This document shows, piece after piece, positions 8,431 to 17,108 of a DNA stretch of 64,000 nucleotides (position 1 is the first letter of the stretch; each line of letters begins with the position of its first letter). Under the pieces are notes generated by a model that did no database searches, was not told the DNA's origin, and worked only from the letters and a program-made list of their open reading frames with translations. The translations under genes and the position numbers were made by a program. The stretch lies in NCBI GenBank assembly GCA_027618835.1, contig JAQCHZ010000009.1, forward strand, positions 1 through 64,000, given 5' to 3'. The stretch comes from Chloroflexota bacterium (GTDB taxonomy: Bacteria > Chloroflexota > Dehalococcoidia > Lucifugimonadales > Lucifugimonadaceae).

Positions 8431-8882
8431 CAACTTCAAACGACCGACTCTCGGGCGAGGAAATCGCTGGTTGGCGAGAGTGGATTACCCTCCCCGAACT
8501 TGTCTCAGTTCCGATTAAAGCAAAGTTAGATACCGGAGCACGGTCCTCGGCTCTGCACGCACCTCGACTTAAAATGTTCGATCGAGAAGGCAAGCCCTGG
8601 GTTCAATTTGAAATTCGACCGAAGCAGCGCAGCCGAACTGGGGTAACCGTAGTTGAGCTGCCCATGATCGGAACCCGAAAAGTAACAAGTTCCAATGGCG
8701 AATCTGAAATCCGACCAGTTGTAAGAACCGTTTGCGAAATGGGTAAATCGCGCTGGCAAATCGAGATAACCCTTACGAAACGATATTCGATGAGCTACCG
8801 CCTGCTTTTAGGCAGATCGGCGATTAGCGGCCGTTTCAACGTCAGTTCGCTAAAATCCTATCTACAAAGCACACGTCTTTGA
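8427..8882 (+). CDS. RimK-associated ATP-dependent zinc protease family protein
   Basis: The frame reads [31 protein letters not shown], the signature of the PF05618 / retropepsin-like family with its DTGA motif (around residue 35), and ends [12 protein letters not shown]. These proteins are found next to RimK and probably act on its products. No ATG, GTG or TTG lies in frame upstream of the domain. The best start is an ATA at 8427, inside the rimK stop (ATAA), with GGAG 9 nt upstream; an ATT at 8418 is an alternative. The gene would then be 151 aa, a usual length. It ends in TGA. Confidence 0.8.
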   Translation: MTTSNDRLSGEEIAGWREWITLPELVSVPIKAKLDTGARSSALHAPRLKMFDREGKPWVQFEIRPKQRSRTGVTVVELPMIGTRKVTSSNGESEIRPVVRTVCEMGKSRWQIEITLTKRYSMSYRLLLGRSAISGRFNVSSLKSYLQSTRL

Positions 8883-8907
8883 AAAAAGCTTGGTCGCAGC
8901 CCGAGCT

Positions 8908-9672
8908 CTACTGCACGCTGTAGCCACCGTCGATCGGAATCGACACTCCTGATACGAACTGCGATGCCTCGGAAGCTAGGAAGATAGCCGTTCCGGCCAA
9001 ATCCTGCGGCTGACCCCAACGTCCTGCCGGTGTACGTCCTTCGATTGTCGCGTATCGATCTGGAAATAGCCGTCCAAACTCGTCGGTCATTTCGGTAACG
9101 ATCCATCCCGGTAAGATAGCGTTCACCTGCACGTTGTACTTGGCGTAGGCGATGGCGCAGCTCTTTGTGTACTGCACGACTCCACCTTTACTCGCAGCGT
9201 AGGCCGGAGCATACGGCGAACCGAAAATCGACATCATGGATCCGATGTTGATGATCTTCCCGCCACCTCGAGTCTTCATCAGTGGGAACGTCAACGAGGT
9301 GACGCTGTGCATGCTCGTCAGGTTAGTGTTGATTACATCTTGCCAATCCTCTTCGGAAAGCAGATGAGGTTCGTCGGCACGTTTGTTCGTTCCAGCGTTG
9401 TTGACCACGATGTCCAATCCGCCAAACTTCTCGACGGTCGCATCCAAAGCAGCCTGAATTGAAGGTCGATCAGTCACATCACACTGAACAGCGAGAACAT
9501 TGTCGCCACCGCCAGCAGCTGTGATTTCAGCAACTGCGGCGTCGAGCTTAGAAACTGTTCGGGCAGCCAGCACAACCGAGGCACCCTGATGTACAAAACC
9601 TTTCGCCATACCCAGACCAATACCACCGTTACCACCGGTTACGAACGCTACCTTGCCATCTAACTTGAACAT
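8908..9672 (-). CDS. SDR family NAD(P)-dependent oxidoreductase
   Basis: A classical 254-aa short-chain dehydrogenase. The Rossmann motif TGGNGGIG is near residue 12, the NNAG motif near 91, and the catalytic Ser with YAASK near 142-163. The C-terminus FVSGVSIPIDGGYSV is typical of the FabG/gluconate-5-dehydrogenase type. The substrate cannot be read from sequence. It is convergent with the zinc protease gene and divergent from the CoA-transferase gene. Confidence 0.9.
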   Translation of the reverse strand: MFKLDGKVAFVTGGNGGIGLGMAKGFVHQGASVVLAARTVSKLDAAVAEITAAGGGDNVLAVQCDVTDRPSIQAALDATVEKFGGLDIVVNNAGTNKRADEPHLLSEEDWQDVINTNLTSMHSVTSLTFPLMKTRGGGKIINIGSMMSIFGSPYAPAYAASKGGVVQYTKSCAIAYAKYNVQVNAILPGWIVTEMTDEFGRLFPDRYATIEGRTPAGRWGQPQDLAGTAIFLASEASQFVSGVSIPIDGGYSVQ

Positions 9673-9868
9673 GGAGAACTCCTGCTACTTTTCTACCTGA
9701 TGGCGAGATTATCTCAGACGTTTTTGATACTTGCCCGTCATTTCGGAGGGTAACCAACCCGCGGTTTTCCGGAATAGAATTCCCGACGGTAAGTACCGAC
9801 CTACTTTCATCGTCCTTATCGCAACCCACCGGCATTTCAACAAAAATACCGACGCCACGTAGAAAACT

Positions 9869-11098
9869 ATGCAATCTCTCCCGAATCCCAATGGCATGCC
9901 TGAAGCACTCGAAGGCGTACGTGTTCTCGATTGTTCACAGATCCTCGCAGGTCCGTTCTGCAGCATGCTTCTCGCCGATATGGGCGCCGATGTGATCAAG
10001 ATCGAAAAGCCGAATGGTGGCGATGACACCCGAAGAATGGGACCTCCGTTTATCGACACTGAATCGGCTGCGTTTCTGGCGATGAACCGCAACAAACGCA
10101 GCATCGTGCTCAACTTCAAAGAGCCCGCCGGGGTCGAGGCGATGAAGAAGCTCGTCAAAGATGCTGACATCGTCATAGAGAACTATCGCACCGGTGTCAT
10201 GGAACGACTGGGACTCGGCTACGAAGACCTAAAAGCCATAAACCCCGGCATCATTTACTGCTCGGTCTCCGGATTTGGTCGCACGGGTCCTTACGCGAAA
10301 CGTGGCGGCTACGATCTGATTGCGCAAGGGATGAGCGGAATCATGAGCTTCACGGGCGTTCCGGGCACTCCACCCGTAAAAGCAGGTGTGCCGATTGCCG
10401 ATATGAACGCTGGAATGTTTTCCGTTTACGGCATTCTTACCGCATATATCAACAAGTTGAAAACTGGCAACGGCCAGTATCTGGAAATATCGCTTCTCGA
10501 AGCGGCGCTCGCCTACACCGTTTGGGAATCGGCTGGATACTTTGCTACTGGCGAAGTGGCAGGTCCGCTCGGATCGTCTCACCGCAACTCAGCTCCCTAT
10601 CAAGCTCTGGAAACCAATGATGGGCACATCATTGTGGGTGCACCGAATCAACCGAATTGGGAACGACTTGCAAAAGCGTTTGGCTGCGAAGAACTCATCG
10701 CCCGCGAAGAGTACAAAGACAATGCAGGTCGATTGGTAAACCGCGCCCAGCTCGAAGAAGAACTTCAGCTAAGGACCACTACGAAATCGACCGATGAATG
10801 GCTGGTTATTCTCGAAGAGGCAGACGTTCCAGCAGGACCGATTTTGAACATGGAGCAAATCTGGGCCGATCCGCAAGTGCAAGATCGAGGCATGGAAGCC
10901 GTCCTTGAACACCCAACTGCGGGCACGACCAAGAACATTGGTGTTGTTGCGAAGTTATACGGAACACCCGGAAGAATTACCGAACCTGCACCATTGCTCG
11001 GTCAGCACACCCGTGAAGTTTTACTTGGGACGGGCTATTCTGAAGAAGAAATAACGGGTCTCGTCGAGTCTGGCGCTGCCGTAACGAACGACATTTAG
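9869..11098 (+). CDS. CaiB/BaiF family CoA-transferase
   Basis: This 409-aa class III CoA-transferase moves CoA between carboxylates. Seen: N-terminal LEGVRVLDCSQILAGPFCSMLLADMGADVIKIE, NRNKRSIVLNFK, and the catalytic Asp in IADMNAGMFS (near residue 175). The length and C-terminal TREVLLGTGYSEEEI match the family. It probably activates or detoxifies a carboxylic substrate; paralogues are abundant in SAR202-type genomes. The substrate is unknown. Confidence 0.93.
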   Translation: MQSLPNPNGMPEALEGVRVLDCSQILAGPFCSMLLADMGADVIKIEKPNGGDDTRRMGPPFIDTESAAFLAMNRNKRSIVLNFKEPAGVEAMKKLVKDADIVIENYRTGVMERLGLGYEDLKAINPGIIYCSVSGFGRTGPYAKRGGYDLIAQGMSGIMSFTGVPGTPPVKAGVPIADMNAGMFSVYGILTAYINKLKTGNGQYLEISLLEAALAYTVWESAGYFATGEVAGPLGSSHRNSAPYQALETNDGHIIVGAPNQPNWERLAKAFGCEELIAREEYKDNAGRLVNRAQLEEELQLRTTTKSTDEWLVILEEADVPAGPILNMEQIWADPQVQDRGMEAVLEHPTAGTTKNIGVVAKLYGTPGRITEPAPLLGQHTREVLLGTGYSEEEITGLVESGAAVTNDI

Positions 11099-11133
11099 CC
11101 TGGCCCGCCTGCAAAAAATAGCCGGTTGAACCG

Positions 11134-12687
11134 CTACCGATTATCGAATTCGGCTCGCAGGTAGTTCACGAGATTCCACATCTCGTCCTCCGACAACACT
11201 CCGTCTTGTCCCGGCATCCCGGCCGCTCCAATTCCATCTCGAATGAACTCGTACATGATCGTGTCGCTGTGAAGAGGGACGTGAACAATCAGAGCGGCGG
11301 GCGGTTTCGGCAATCCCGCTCCTGATGGTCCATCGCCTAGACCGTTGACTCCATGACACGCAACGCAAGTGGTGGCGTAAACGGGCTCACCGAGCGCCAC
11401 TGATTCAGCGGTTGGCGGGAATGGGTTGCGAATGGTTTCCGGCAAGCCAACTCGTAGTACTTGTACGTTCAGCACAAACAGCAATCCAAGCGCGGCTACT
11501 ACAACGCCCGGTGCCATAAAAGCTTTTTGGGCATCAGTGGTTCTGAATATTTTTGGAGCCACTTTGCCACGAACGCCGAGCACAACGACTAATCCTCCGA
11601 TGATCAGTAGCTGCAATCCGAACAGCAAGTTCGCCCTGCCGTTGTCAGGTTTTATTGCGGCAGCTGCCGTCGCAGTCGACTGAGCGTCGAATCGGAACGC
11701 GGTTCGCGAATCGAACGCATCAGGTCGTTGGACAACAACCTCAGCCTGATATTCACCTGCGATATTGAGGCGAGCGTCGTTTAGACGCCAGATACCGGCA
11801 CCAGTGTCTTCCAGCGATACGAGCGGTTCGCCAAGATCGTCATCAACGAACTTGAGTCGTACCCGTACATTGACAGCGTTATCGATCACTTCACCGTTCG
11901 GCTTGGTCAATCTGACGATTACATCGTTAGCCCCGACTTCGGCAGGATTGATCTTGATATCGAATTCTGTGCCTTCTGCCTGATCCTGATAAGCAACTTT
12001 TTCTACAGAGCCGATTCCAGTTCGACCCGCGTACTGTCGAGCAGGCTTCAAGCTTGCCAGCCAACCAACCACAGCGAATACCAGAACTGCGATAGCCGCC
12101 TCGATAACCAGTGATCGACCAAGTCGACGTTCTCCACCGACGCCGAAGCTCTTGGCTAGCTTGAATCCGTTGTAACCGGCGAATCCGAAAAGCGAAACGA
12201 TCAATGCCAATTTACCGACCAAGAACCAGCCGTACGGAGTAGCCACTGCAGCAGGAATTGTGACCTGCATGTAACTAGCGAAAATTCCTGTCGTGACCAA
12301 AATTCCAGCGCTTAGTATCCCGAGAATGGTGAATTTGGGAACCGCCGAGTCGAGTAAATCAGAAGCGCTCGATCCGCTTAGCTCCGTTATGAAAACGGGG
12401 ACAGCGATTGCAAGATAAATCACGCCACCGAGCCAGACCATCGACGACACAAGGTGAACGAAGTCGGTAACGATTGCGAACGTTTTTATCTCAGATGGCG
12501 ATGCGGCATTGTGACTACTTGCGGCGACCAATCCCAGAAATACCAAGCCAAGAAACGCGGCTATCTGAACAAGTATCGAGTCTCCAATAAGCGAACCTTC
12601 CTGATCGTATTCATCCTCTGATTCGTCTTCCTCGTAGCCATCACCAGCGGTTACCGACCGCTTTGCGACAAAAAAACAATATTCCAA
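11134..12687 (-). CDS. CopD-like copper-export membrane domain with YtkA-like domain and C-terminal cytochrome c (downstream part of a frameshifted fusion)
   Basis: Membrane segments begin near residue 35. DFVHLVSSMVWLGGVIYLA is characteristic of CopD, with a metal-ligand His. Residues about 235-330 (KINPAEVGANDVIVRL...) resemble a YtkA/copper-chaperone-like beta domain. Two further membrane segments precede a C-terminal cytochrome c (CVACHG haem motif, distal Met in GAAGMPGQ). The first ~20 codons are not a natural start: the real upstream sequence is the CopC/CopD frame ending near 12670. The two frames join at a run of seven T (minus strand); removing one T gives an uninterrupted CopC-CopD-YtkA-cytochrome c protein. 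A role in periplasmic copper transfer, perhaps to oxidases, is inferred. Confidence 0.8.
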   Translation of the reverse strand: MEYCFFVAKRSVTAGDGYEEDESEDEYDQEGSLIGDSILVQIAAFLGLVFLGLVAASSHNAASPSEIKTFAIVTDFVHLVSSMVWLGGVIYLAIAVPVFITELSGSSASDLLDSAVPKFTILGILSAGILVTTGIFASYMQVTIPAAVATPYGWFLVGKLALIVSLFGFAGYNGFKLAKSFGVGGERRLGRSLVIEAAIAVLVFAVVGWLASLKPARQYAGRTGIGSVEKVAYQDQAEGTEFDIKINPAEVGANDVIVRLTKPNGEVIDNAVNVRVRLKFVDDDLGEPLVSLEDTGAGIWRLNDARLNIAGEYQAEVVVQRPDAFDSRTAFRFDAQSTATAAAAIKPDNGRANLLFGLQLLIIGGLVVVLGVRGKVAPKIFRTTDAQKAFMAPGVVVAALGLLFVLNVQVLRVGLPETIRNPFPPTAESVALGEPVYATTCVACHGVNGLGDGPSGAGLPKPPAALIVHVPLHSDTIMYEFIRDGIGAAGMPGQDGVLSEDEMWNLVNYLRAEFDNR

Positions 12688-13504
12688 TGCCGATTACTGC
12701 GACCAGACGATATGTCCAAAGTCGCCCCCACCCGCTATCGAACGCGACCGATTTAATAACCTTTAGATCAGGAGCAAATAGATCAGGAGCAAACGCCGAA
12801 TTGCCAGATAAAACGCTGGCTTGCTGAAGCAGTTGTCCTAGCATTGAGAAAATCAGCACTACAAGCGAAATAGCCGCGACCTTTGACCATGCGTTTGACG
12901 CGGCTGTTCCTGCGGATTGCCAACTGTCCTTTGACGACGAGCCGTATACAACTGGAACGACGATAAGCAACTCAAATGAGAGTCCGCCAATGACGATGGC
13001 GGCACTGAGAAATACAAGCCAGCGCAGCCATGGGTCGGCGACTGTCTGCAACAACGGCTGCTCGACTGCAGTTATCTGCGCAGCGGCGGAAAGCGGCTCG
13101 CCTACTGCAAATACGAAAGATCCGATGACTTTGTGACCATCGACGGATGAAAGGTTTTTCCAAACAACAGTGTAGGTGCCGTTTTCCAGTTCGGGGAGAC
13201 CGACCGACATCGCTGAAGGCTCTGACGGATCACGGGTTGAATCGTCAAGATCGACTCGCTCGGCAGCCGAGTTTATAACGGTGACAACGCTGAACGACTT
13301 TTCTATCGGCTCGCTGTACCAAATAACCACACGATTGGGCGAAGTTTCAAGTTCGCTATTGGGTGAAGGTATCGAATTAATCTGGTTGGCGTGTGCATCG
13401 ACGCTCTTGCTCGGAGAAATGAGCAAAACGAACATTGACGCGAGCGCGACCAGCCCAAGTAACGATCTGAAAACTAGCGAGTTTTGTTCAAGCAATCGAC
13501 TCAA
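12641..13504 (-). CDS. CopC domain and N-terminal CopD membrane segments (upstream part of a frameshifted fusion)
   Basis: A signal peptide ending near VDAHAN is followed by a CopC copper-binding domain. The mature protein starts with His (AHANQINSIPSPNSELE), then VVIWYSEPIEKSF and the C-terminal YTVVWKNLSSVDGHKVIGSFVFAVG with the second ligand His. CopD-type membrane segments start at WLRWLVFLSAAIVIGGLSFE. The frame runs out at a T7 homopolymer (about 12673-12679), while the next CopD segments continue in another frame. The TTG start at 13504 overlaps the stop of the small membrane gene upstream, so the two are coupled. Transcriptional slippage at the T7 tract, sequence error or a true mutation are all possible. 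Confidence 0.82.
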   Translation of the reverse strand: MSRLLEQNSLVFRSLLGLVALASMFVLLISPSKSVDAHANQINSIPSPNSELETSPNRVVIWYSEPIEKSFSVVTVINSAAERVDLDDSTRDPSEPSAMSVGLPELENGTYTVVWKNLSSVDGHKVIGSFVFAVGEPLSAAAQITAVEQPLLQTVADPWLRWLVFLSAAIVIGGLSFELLIVVPVVYGSSSKDSWQSAGTAASNAWSKVAAISLVVLIFSMLGQLLQQASVLSGNSAFAPDLFAPDLKVIKSVAFDSGWGRLWTYRLVAVIGIGILFFCRKAVGNRW

Positions 13505-13665
13505 CGCTTACGTCGCGCCTTTCTCTTTTTCCGTCGCTCATCTTTGCCCTTGCTGGCCTTCCAAAAGAGGAAGCCCAGTGCAATTAAAAGCACCGCGATT
13601 CCGCCAAAAATAATCGCCTCGTCATACGTCCCACCAACTCCGTGTAGCAGCGGTAAGCGAGTCAT
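13501..13665 (-). CDS. Small single-span membrane protein in the copper cluster (54 aa)
   Basis: The protein has a short N-terminus, one hydrophobic helix (AIIFGGIAVLLIALGFLFW, about residues 17-35) and a strongly basic tail of Lys/Arg. The ATG at 13665 is preceded by TAGGAG at proper spacing. Its TGA stop overlaps the TTG start of the CopC gene, so it is in the operon. Such small proteins often accompany copper or oxidase genes, but I do not recognise a family. Confidence 0.6.
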   Translation of the reverse strand: MTRLPLLHGVGGTYDEAIIFGGIAVLLIALGFLFWKASKGKDERRKKRKARRKR

Positions 13666-13685
13666 TTCAATCTCCTAAGCATAAA

Positions 13686-14729
13686 TTACGCTTTTCTGCC
13701 CGATCGCTGGAATGCCAATCCACCGAGCACTAATCCAATAAACCCGAGCACCAATGCGACGATCGCTAATGTGTTCGCTGTTGAAGCAGAATCCGCGGCA
13801 TCTGAAGCGTCCGTTCCGGCAGTGTTCGCAGCCTCAAGAGCGCCACGTGCGGCGTTTTCTGTCTCTCGAGGAGCAGACAACTGAACCGGGAATTGAATAT
13901 CGGATGCGGGACTCACTTCGTCAAATGTCGTATTGCTTGACTCGAAGCTCTCGTCGATTGCCTGACCTTCGATATCACCGAAGAAACGGAAATTGTGCGC
14001 ACCGGGTGAAGTTGGGATGAACTCCGACTTGTACTGCCCCGGTGAGTTCCAAGCTTCGCTCAAATCCATGATTTGCGATACCGATGATGCAACATGAGTC
14101 ACTTCAACGTGAAGCGTTGTGACACCGACTACTGCGTTCATTGCAGCAGGGGCGCCAGCTTCTGCAGTCACATCGCCAAGAGGGCCACTCATTACAACGG
14201 TTGGCTCAGTCATGTGATTCTCTAATTTGACCGTCGTACCTGCCTGAATCATAACCATTGCTGGTACGAATCCATTTTCATGAATCTCGACAACAACTTC
14301 CGTCGCTGCCGGATTGTCGTGGCCAATCATGATCGAACCGTGAGTTTCAATTGGGTGCGCATGGAACGGAACCGTTAGATCCTCGAATTCTTGATCGAAA
14401 GTGAACTCATAGAAATCACCTGCGGCCAATTCATCGACGAATACTTCACCGTGCGATACGAGATCGATTTCCGTTGCCATTCCGTCGCCCGTCGGCATAT
14501 CCATGCCGTCATCGTGGGCGTGATCCTCTTCTTCAACAATCAGCGATGTGATCCGGAGTGAAACCCCGTTCAGCATTCCCTCGACTGCAGGTTCGTTTAT
14601 GAACCCTACGACGAAGTTGTAATCGCCAACGTCTCGCCCCTCATGAGCGAGTGCGGTGCCGGTTCCGAGCACGGCGAAAAGAACAGTAAGTAAAAGTGCA
14701 GCGCGTGTGCGCCAAGAAAACAGAGACAT
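13686..14729 (-). CDS. Secreted membrane-anchored copper/cupredoxin-like protein (347 aa)
   Basis: An N-terminal signal peptide (TGTALAHEG cleavage region) leads to a mature protein starting with His and containing a His/Met/Asp-rich segment (EEDHAHDDGMDMPTGDGM, residues about 67-84), suited to copper binding. The middle contains HENGFVPAMVMIQAGTTVKLEN, typical of cupredoxin-like domains. An Ala/Thr/Asp-rich stalk and one C-terminal membrane helix with basic end (residues about 322-347) anchor it. It is the first large gene of the minus-strand operon with the CopC-CopD fusion. A periplasmic or extracellular copper-binding role is inferred from these features and the context. Confidence 0.7.
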   Translation of the reverse strand: MSLFSWRTRAALLLTVLFAVLGTGTALAHEGRDVGDYNFVVGFINEPAVEGMLNGVSLRITSLIVEEEDHAHDDGMDMPTGDGMATEIDLVSHGEVFVDELAAGDFYEFTFDQEFEDLTVPFHAHPIETHGSIMIGHDNPAATEVVVEIHENGFVPAMVMIQAGTTVKLENHMTEPTVVMSGPLGDVTAEAGAPAAMNAVVGVTTLHVEVTHVASSVSQIMDLSEAWNSPGQYKSEFIPTSPGAHNFRFFGDIEGQAIDESFESSNTTFDEVSPASDIQFPVQLSAPRETENAARGALEAANTAGTDASDAADSASTANTLAIVALVLGFIGLVLGGLAFQRSGRKA

Positions 14730-14793
14730 CTCTAACTCCTAAGCCGGGATCGATCTCAATTGAGACGATTCGAATAAACCAAAAATTACGCAG

Positions 14794-15210
14794 TTACGCG
14801 CGTTGAGGTGGTCTATCCAAAGGAGTGATCGCTTTGTTGTCTGGGACAGGGGTTTCTCCGAACTGTATTGCGATCATGTGCGTGTCGAAATTTGGCACTA
14901 ACGACTCGAAGGTTGCTCCGTCGAATGTCAGCGGTCCATGAGACCCCGTTACGGACGTGCTGGTGACAGATATGCCATCGCCGGTCGTTTCGCCGGACGA
15001 GTGATCATGATTAGCTAGTGAGTGATCGTGGAGATTTGTATCTTCTCCAACAAATACGTGAGCGTGAGCGGGCGAACGATCAGCGTAGTGGTGGTCGGCT
15101 GCTGGTCCGAAAATCGGCGTCAACAATCCCAACACCATTGCAACCGTGACAAGACTCATTCCGAACGAAAGAATCGTTCGTGCGAATCTATGTTTAGCTC
15201 GTATTCCCAA
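14794..15210 (-). CDS. His-rich membrane-anchored protein, probably metal-related (138 aa)
   Basis: A basic start and one hydrophobic helix (residues about 12-33) are followed by an external part rich in His: DHHYADRSPAHAHVF and HDHSLANHDHS. The rest is unrecognised. The gene precedes the copper cluster on the same strand with an 64-bp gap, so a copper-binding or sensing role is plausible. No family can be named. Confidence 0.5.
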   Translation of the reverse strand: MGIRAKHRFARTILSFGMSLVTVAMVLGLLTPIFGPAADHHYADRSPAHAHVFVGEDTNLHDHSLANHDHSSGETTGDGISVTSTSVTGSHGPLTFDGATFESLVPNFDTHMIAIQFGETPVPDNKAITPLDRPPQRA

Positions 15211-15329
15211 AAATCTTCAGCCCATTTAGTCGTCACGACGGCGCTTCACGTATCCACCAATGTACTTATCGACAAACTAAGCATGTACGCCCTGCGTGCT
15301 TTTGTGCAACTGCACTGCACAAATATTAG

Positions 15330-15458
15330 GTGAGGATTCGAGACTATTTCAGTACGAACAAGCTCTAAAAGAGATCGCACCACCGCCTGCATGAGGAATA
15401 CGAGCACTGTTGCAAACAGCACCCACACGATATCCAGATGGATGGGGTTGTATTCCAT
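15330..15458 (-). pseudogene. 5' remnant of an ammonium transporter gene (amt)
   Basis: The minus-strand frame starts MEYNPIHLDIVWVLFATVLV followed by FLMQA, the conserved beginning of Amt ammonium channels (first membrane helix). Right after MQA the frame breaks: shifted by one base, the sequence still suggests G-A-I-S-x-E-x-x-L-V-R-T-x-N-S, as expected before Amt helix 2. After about 40 codons all similarity ends and no other part of Amt is in the window. I read it as a truncated, decaying gene. Confidence 0.55.
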
Positions 15459-16000
15459 CGCCTGTTGTTCCTTTCAAACCATAAATATGGTCGTATCTCA
15501 AATAACCGGTGATTTGCGGCCTTCAACTAAAGGTCAACGGCCACCGAAGCCATCGAATTAGGTCTTTAGATCAACAGAAATGCAGACCCAGCCCTTTGGC
15601 TACAATCGAGATTAGGAACAGTTATTTCACAACCGTTGCGGAGTTGTTGCGCTAATGCGTCATGGATGTAACGACGATGGTTCCGCAAGTTGGCGGCAGA
15701 ATGTTGGCTGAATTTTTCAGTGGCATCCCAGGACATTCTCCAACAACGATCCAAACTGGGCGCGCCCCCCCCCGGATCAGAAGGACGACAGGCCGGAACC
15801 CAGCAGCTTGTACGGCAGCAGTTACTAGGCGGAGAGGGCTGCGGTGATATACAGAACAGCCATTAGAACGATTCCGTCCTCACGCTTCGACTAGCTCAGC
15901 ACATGCCTAAATCCTCTCCTCTGGGAGAGGACCTTCAAGTACACTACAAAAATCGCAGGTACGATTCGCCAAGATTTCATTACCACCGAGCAGGACCACC
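15459..16000. other. Intergenic region without a convincing gene
   Basis: About 540 bp between the amt remnant and the aldolase gene. It contains a run of nine C (15765-15773) and a perfect 8-bp hairpin TCCTCTCC/GGAGAGGA at 15912-15931 that resembles the hairpin part of the dispersed repeat family. A short frame ending near 15828 (about 40 codons) has no recognisable family. The aldolase promoter must lie near 15940-15990. Confidence 0.4.
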
Positions 16001-16885
16001 ATGGCAAAACGCATCAACCGCGCAATCGAACTCCTTGAGCAAGACCAGCCGATCTACTACGACGGCGGTCACACAGGTCACGTACTGACATACGAACAAG
16101 GACTCAAGGACGCTCACACGTGGGCCGACTACATCAACGTAGGTATGGAGCACGGTGCGTTCGATATGACCGGCCTCGACAACTACATGAACGGTCTGAT
16201 CGATGGCGGTCCAACGAACAGCGGGCACCGCACTCCTCCTGTAATCGTCGAAACGCCAGTAGAAGGTTCATCGGAAGAAATCATCCGATTCAACGCATGG
16301 CAATTCCGAATGATCCTCGCCCGAGGCGTTCACGGAATTCTTCTTTGCCAAGCTGAAACGCCCGACGCTGTTCGAGCGTTCATCGAGTCGTGTCGCTACC
16401 CGATCAACATGAAGGGTGTCGGCTACGGACTCGAACGAGGAACACGCGGAGTCGGCTCACAGCCAACTTCAGCTCCTGTTTGGGGAGTCGATGCCGACAC
16501 CTATGTAGACAAAGCAGAGCCGTGGCCGCTCAATCCTGAAGGCGAACTACTTTTGGGAGTCAAGATCGAAACAGTCCGTGCGCTCACCAATTGTGAGCAA
16601 ACTCTTTCAGTACCAGGACTCGGATTCGCTGAATGGGGACCCGGCGATCTTTCGATGTCGTTCGGAATAAAGCGTGACCCATCTAAGCCACTCGACCCTA
16701 GAATGGTCGAAGCTCGCGAACGTGTGAAAAACGCCTGCAAAGCGAACGGACTCGCGTTCCTCGATGGCTGCACACCTGAAAATGTCGCCGACAAAATCGA
16801 CGAGGGCGTCAGAGTCATAGCAGGACACCGCACCGACACGGCAGAAGCAGGTCGAGCCCACTCAAAACGAACGATGCCAGTATAG
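16001..16885 (+). CDS. HpcH/HpaI aldolase / citrate lyase family protein
   Basis: This 294-aa TIM-barrel aldolase belongs to the class II pyruvate-dependent family (2-dehydro-3-deoxyglucarate / 4-hydroxy-2-oxoheptanedioate aldolase type). Seen: WADYINVGMEHGAFDM near the N-terminus, GVHGILLCQAETPDAVRAF, the metal-ligand segment VKIETVRALTN (Glu near residue 190) and GLGFAEWGPGDLSMS with the second acidic ligand. It would cleave or form a C-C bond to pyruvate in sugar-acid or aromatic catabolism; the substrate is unknown. Start ATG follows AGGA at about 8 nt. Confidence 0.88.
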   Translation: MAKRINRAIELLEQDQPIYYDGGHTGHVLTYEQGLKDAHTWADYINVGMEHGAFDMTGLDNYMNGLIDGGPTNSGHRTPPVIVETPVEGSSEEIIRFNAWQFRMILARGVHGILLCQAETPDAVRAFIESCRYPINMKGVGYGLERGTRGVGSQPTSAPVWGVDADTYVDKAEPWPLNPEGELLLGVKIETVRALTNCEQTLSVPGLGFAEWGPGDLSMSFGIKRDPSKPLDPRMVEARERVKNACKANGLAFLDGCTPENVADKIDEGVRVIAGHRTDTAEAGRAHSKRTMPV

Positions 16886-17108
16886 AAGTAAGGTACGCAC
16901 GTGAGTCGATAACCGGCATGAAAATTTTGCCTAGGGGTCCCCGTTCAAACGGATAGGCAGCAGCGAATGGGTGGTACTTTTAAGTCATGCCTAAAGTCTC
17001 GGTCGCCATCAGCTTACATACGTCTCCCCACAGAGGTATTTTTTTGTATTGGTGCCGAATTCTAGTTTGAGTAGACGAATTTTCAGCGTCATCCTTAGTG
17101 GAGACGCG

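Noticed and set aside
15690-15830. Short Pro/Asp-rich frame ending in YGSSY before the aldolase gene
   Set aside because: About 40 codons, with a preceding stop and crossing a run of nine C; no family recognised.
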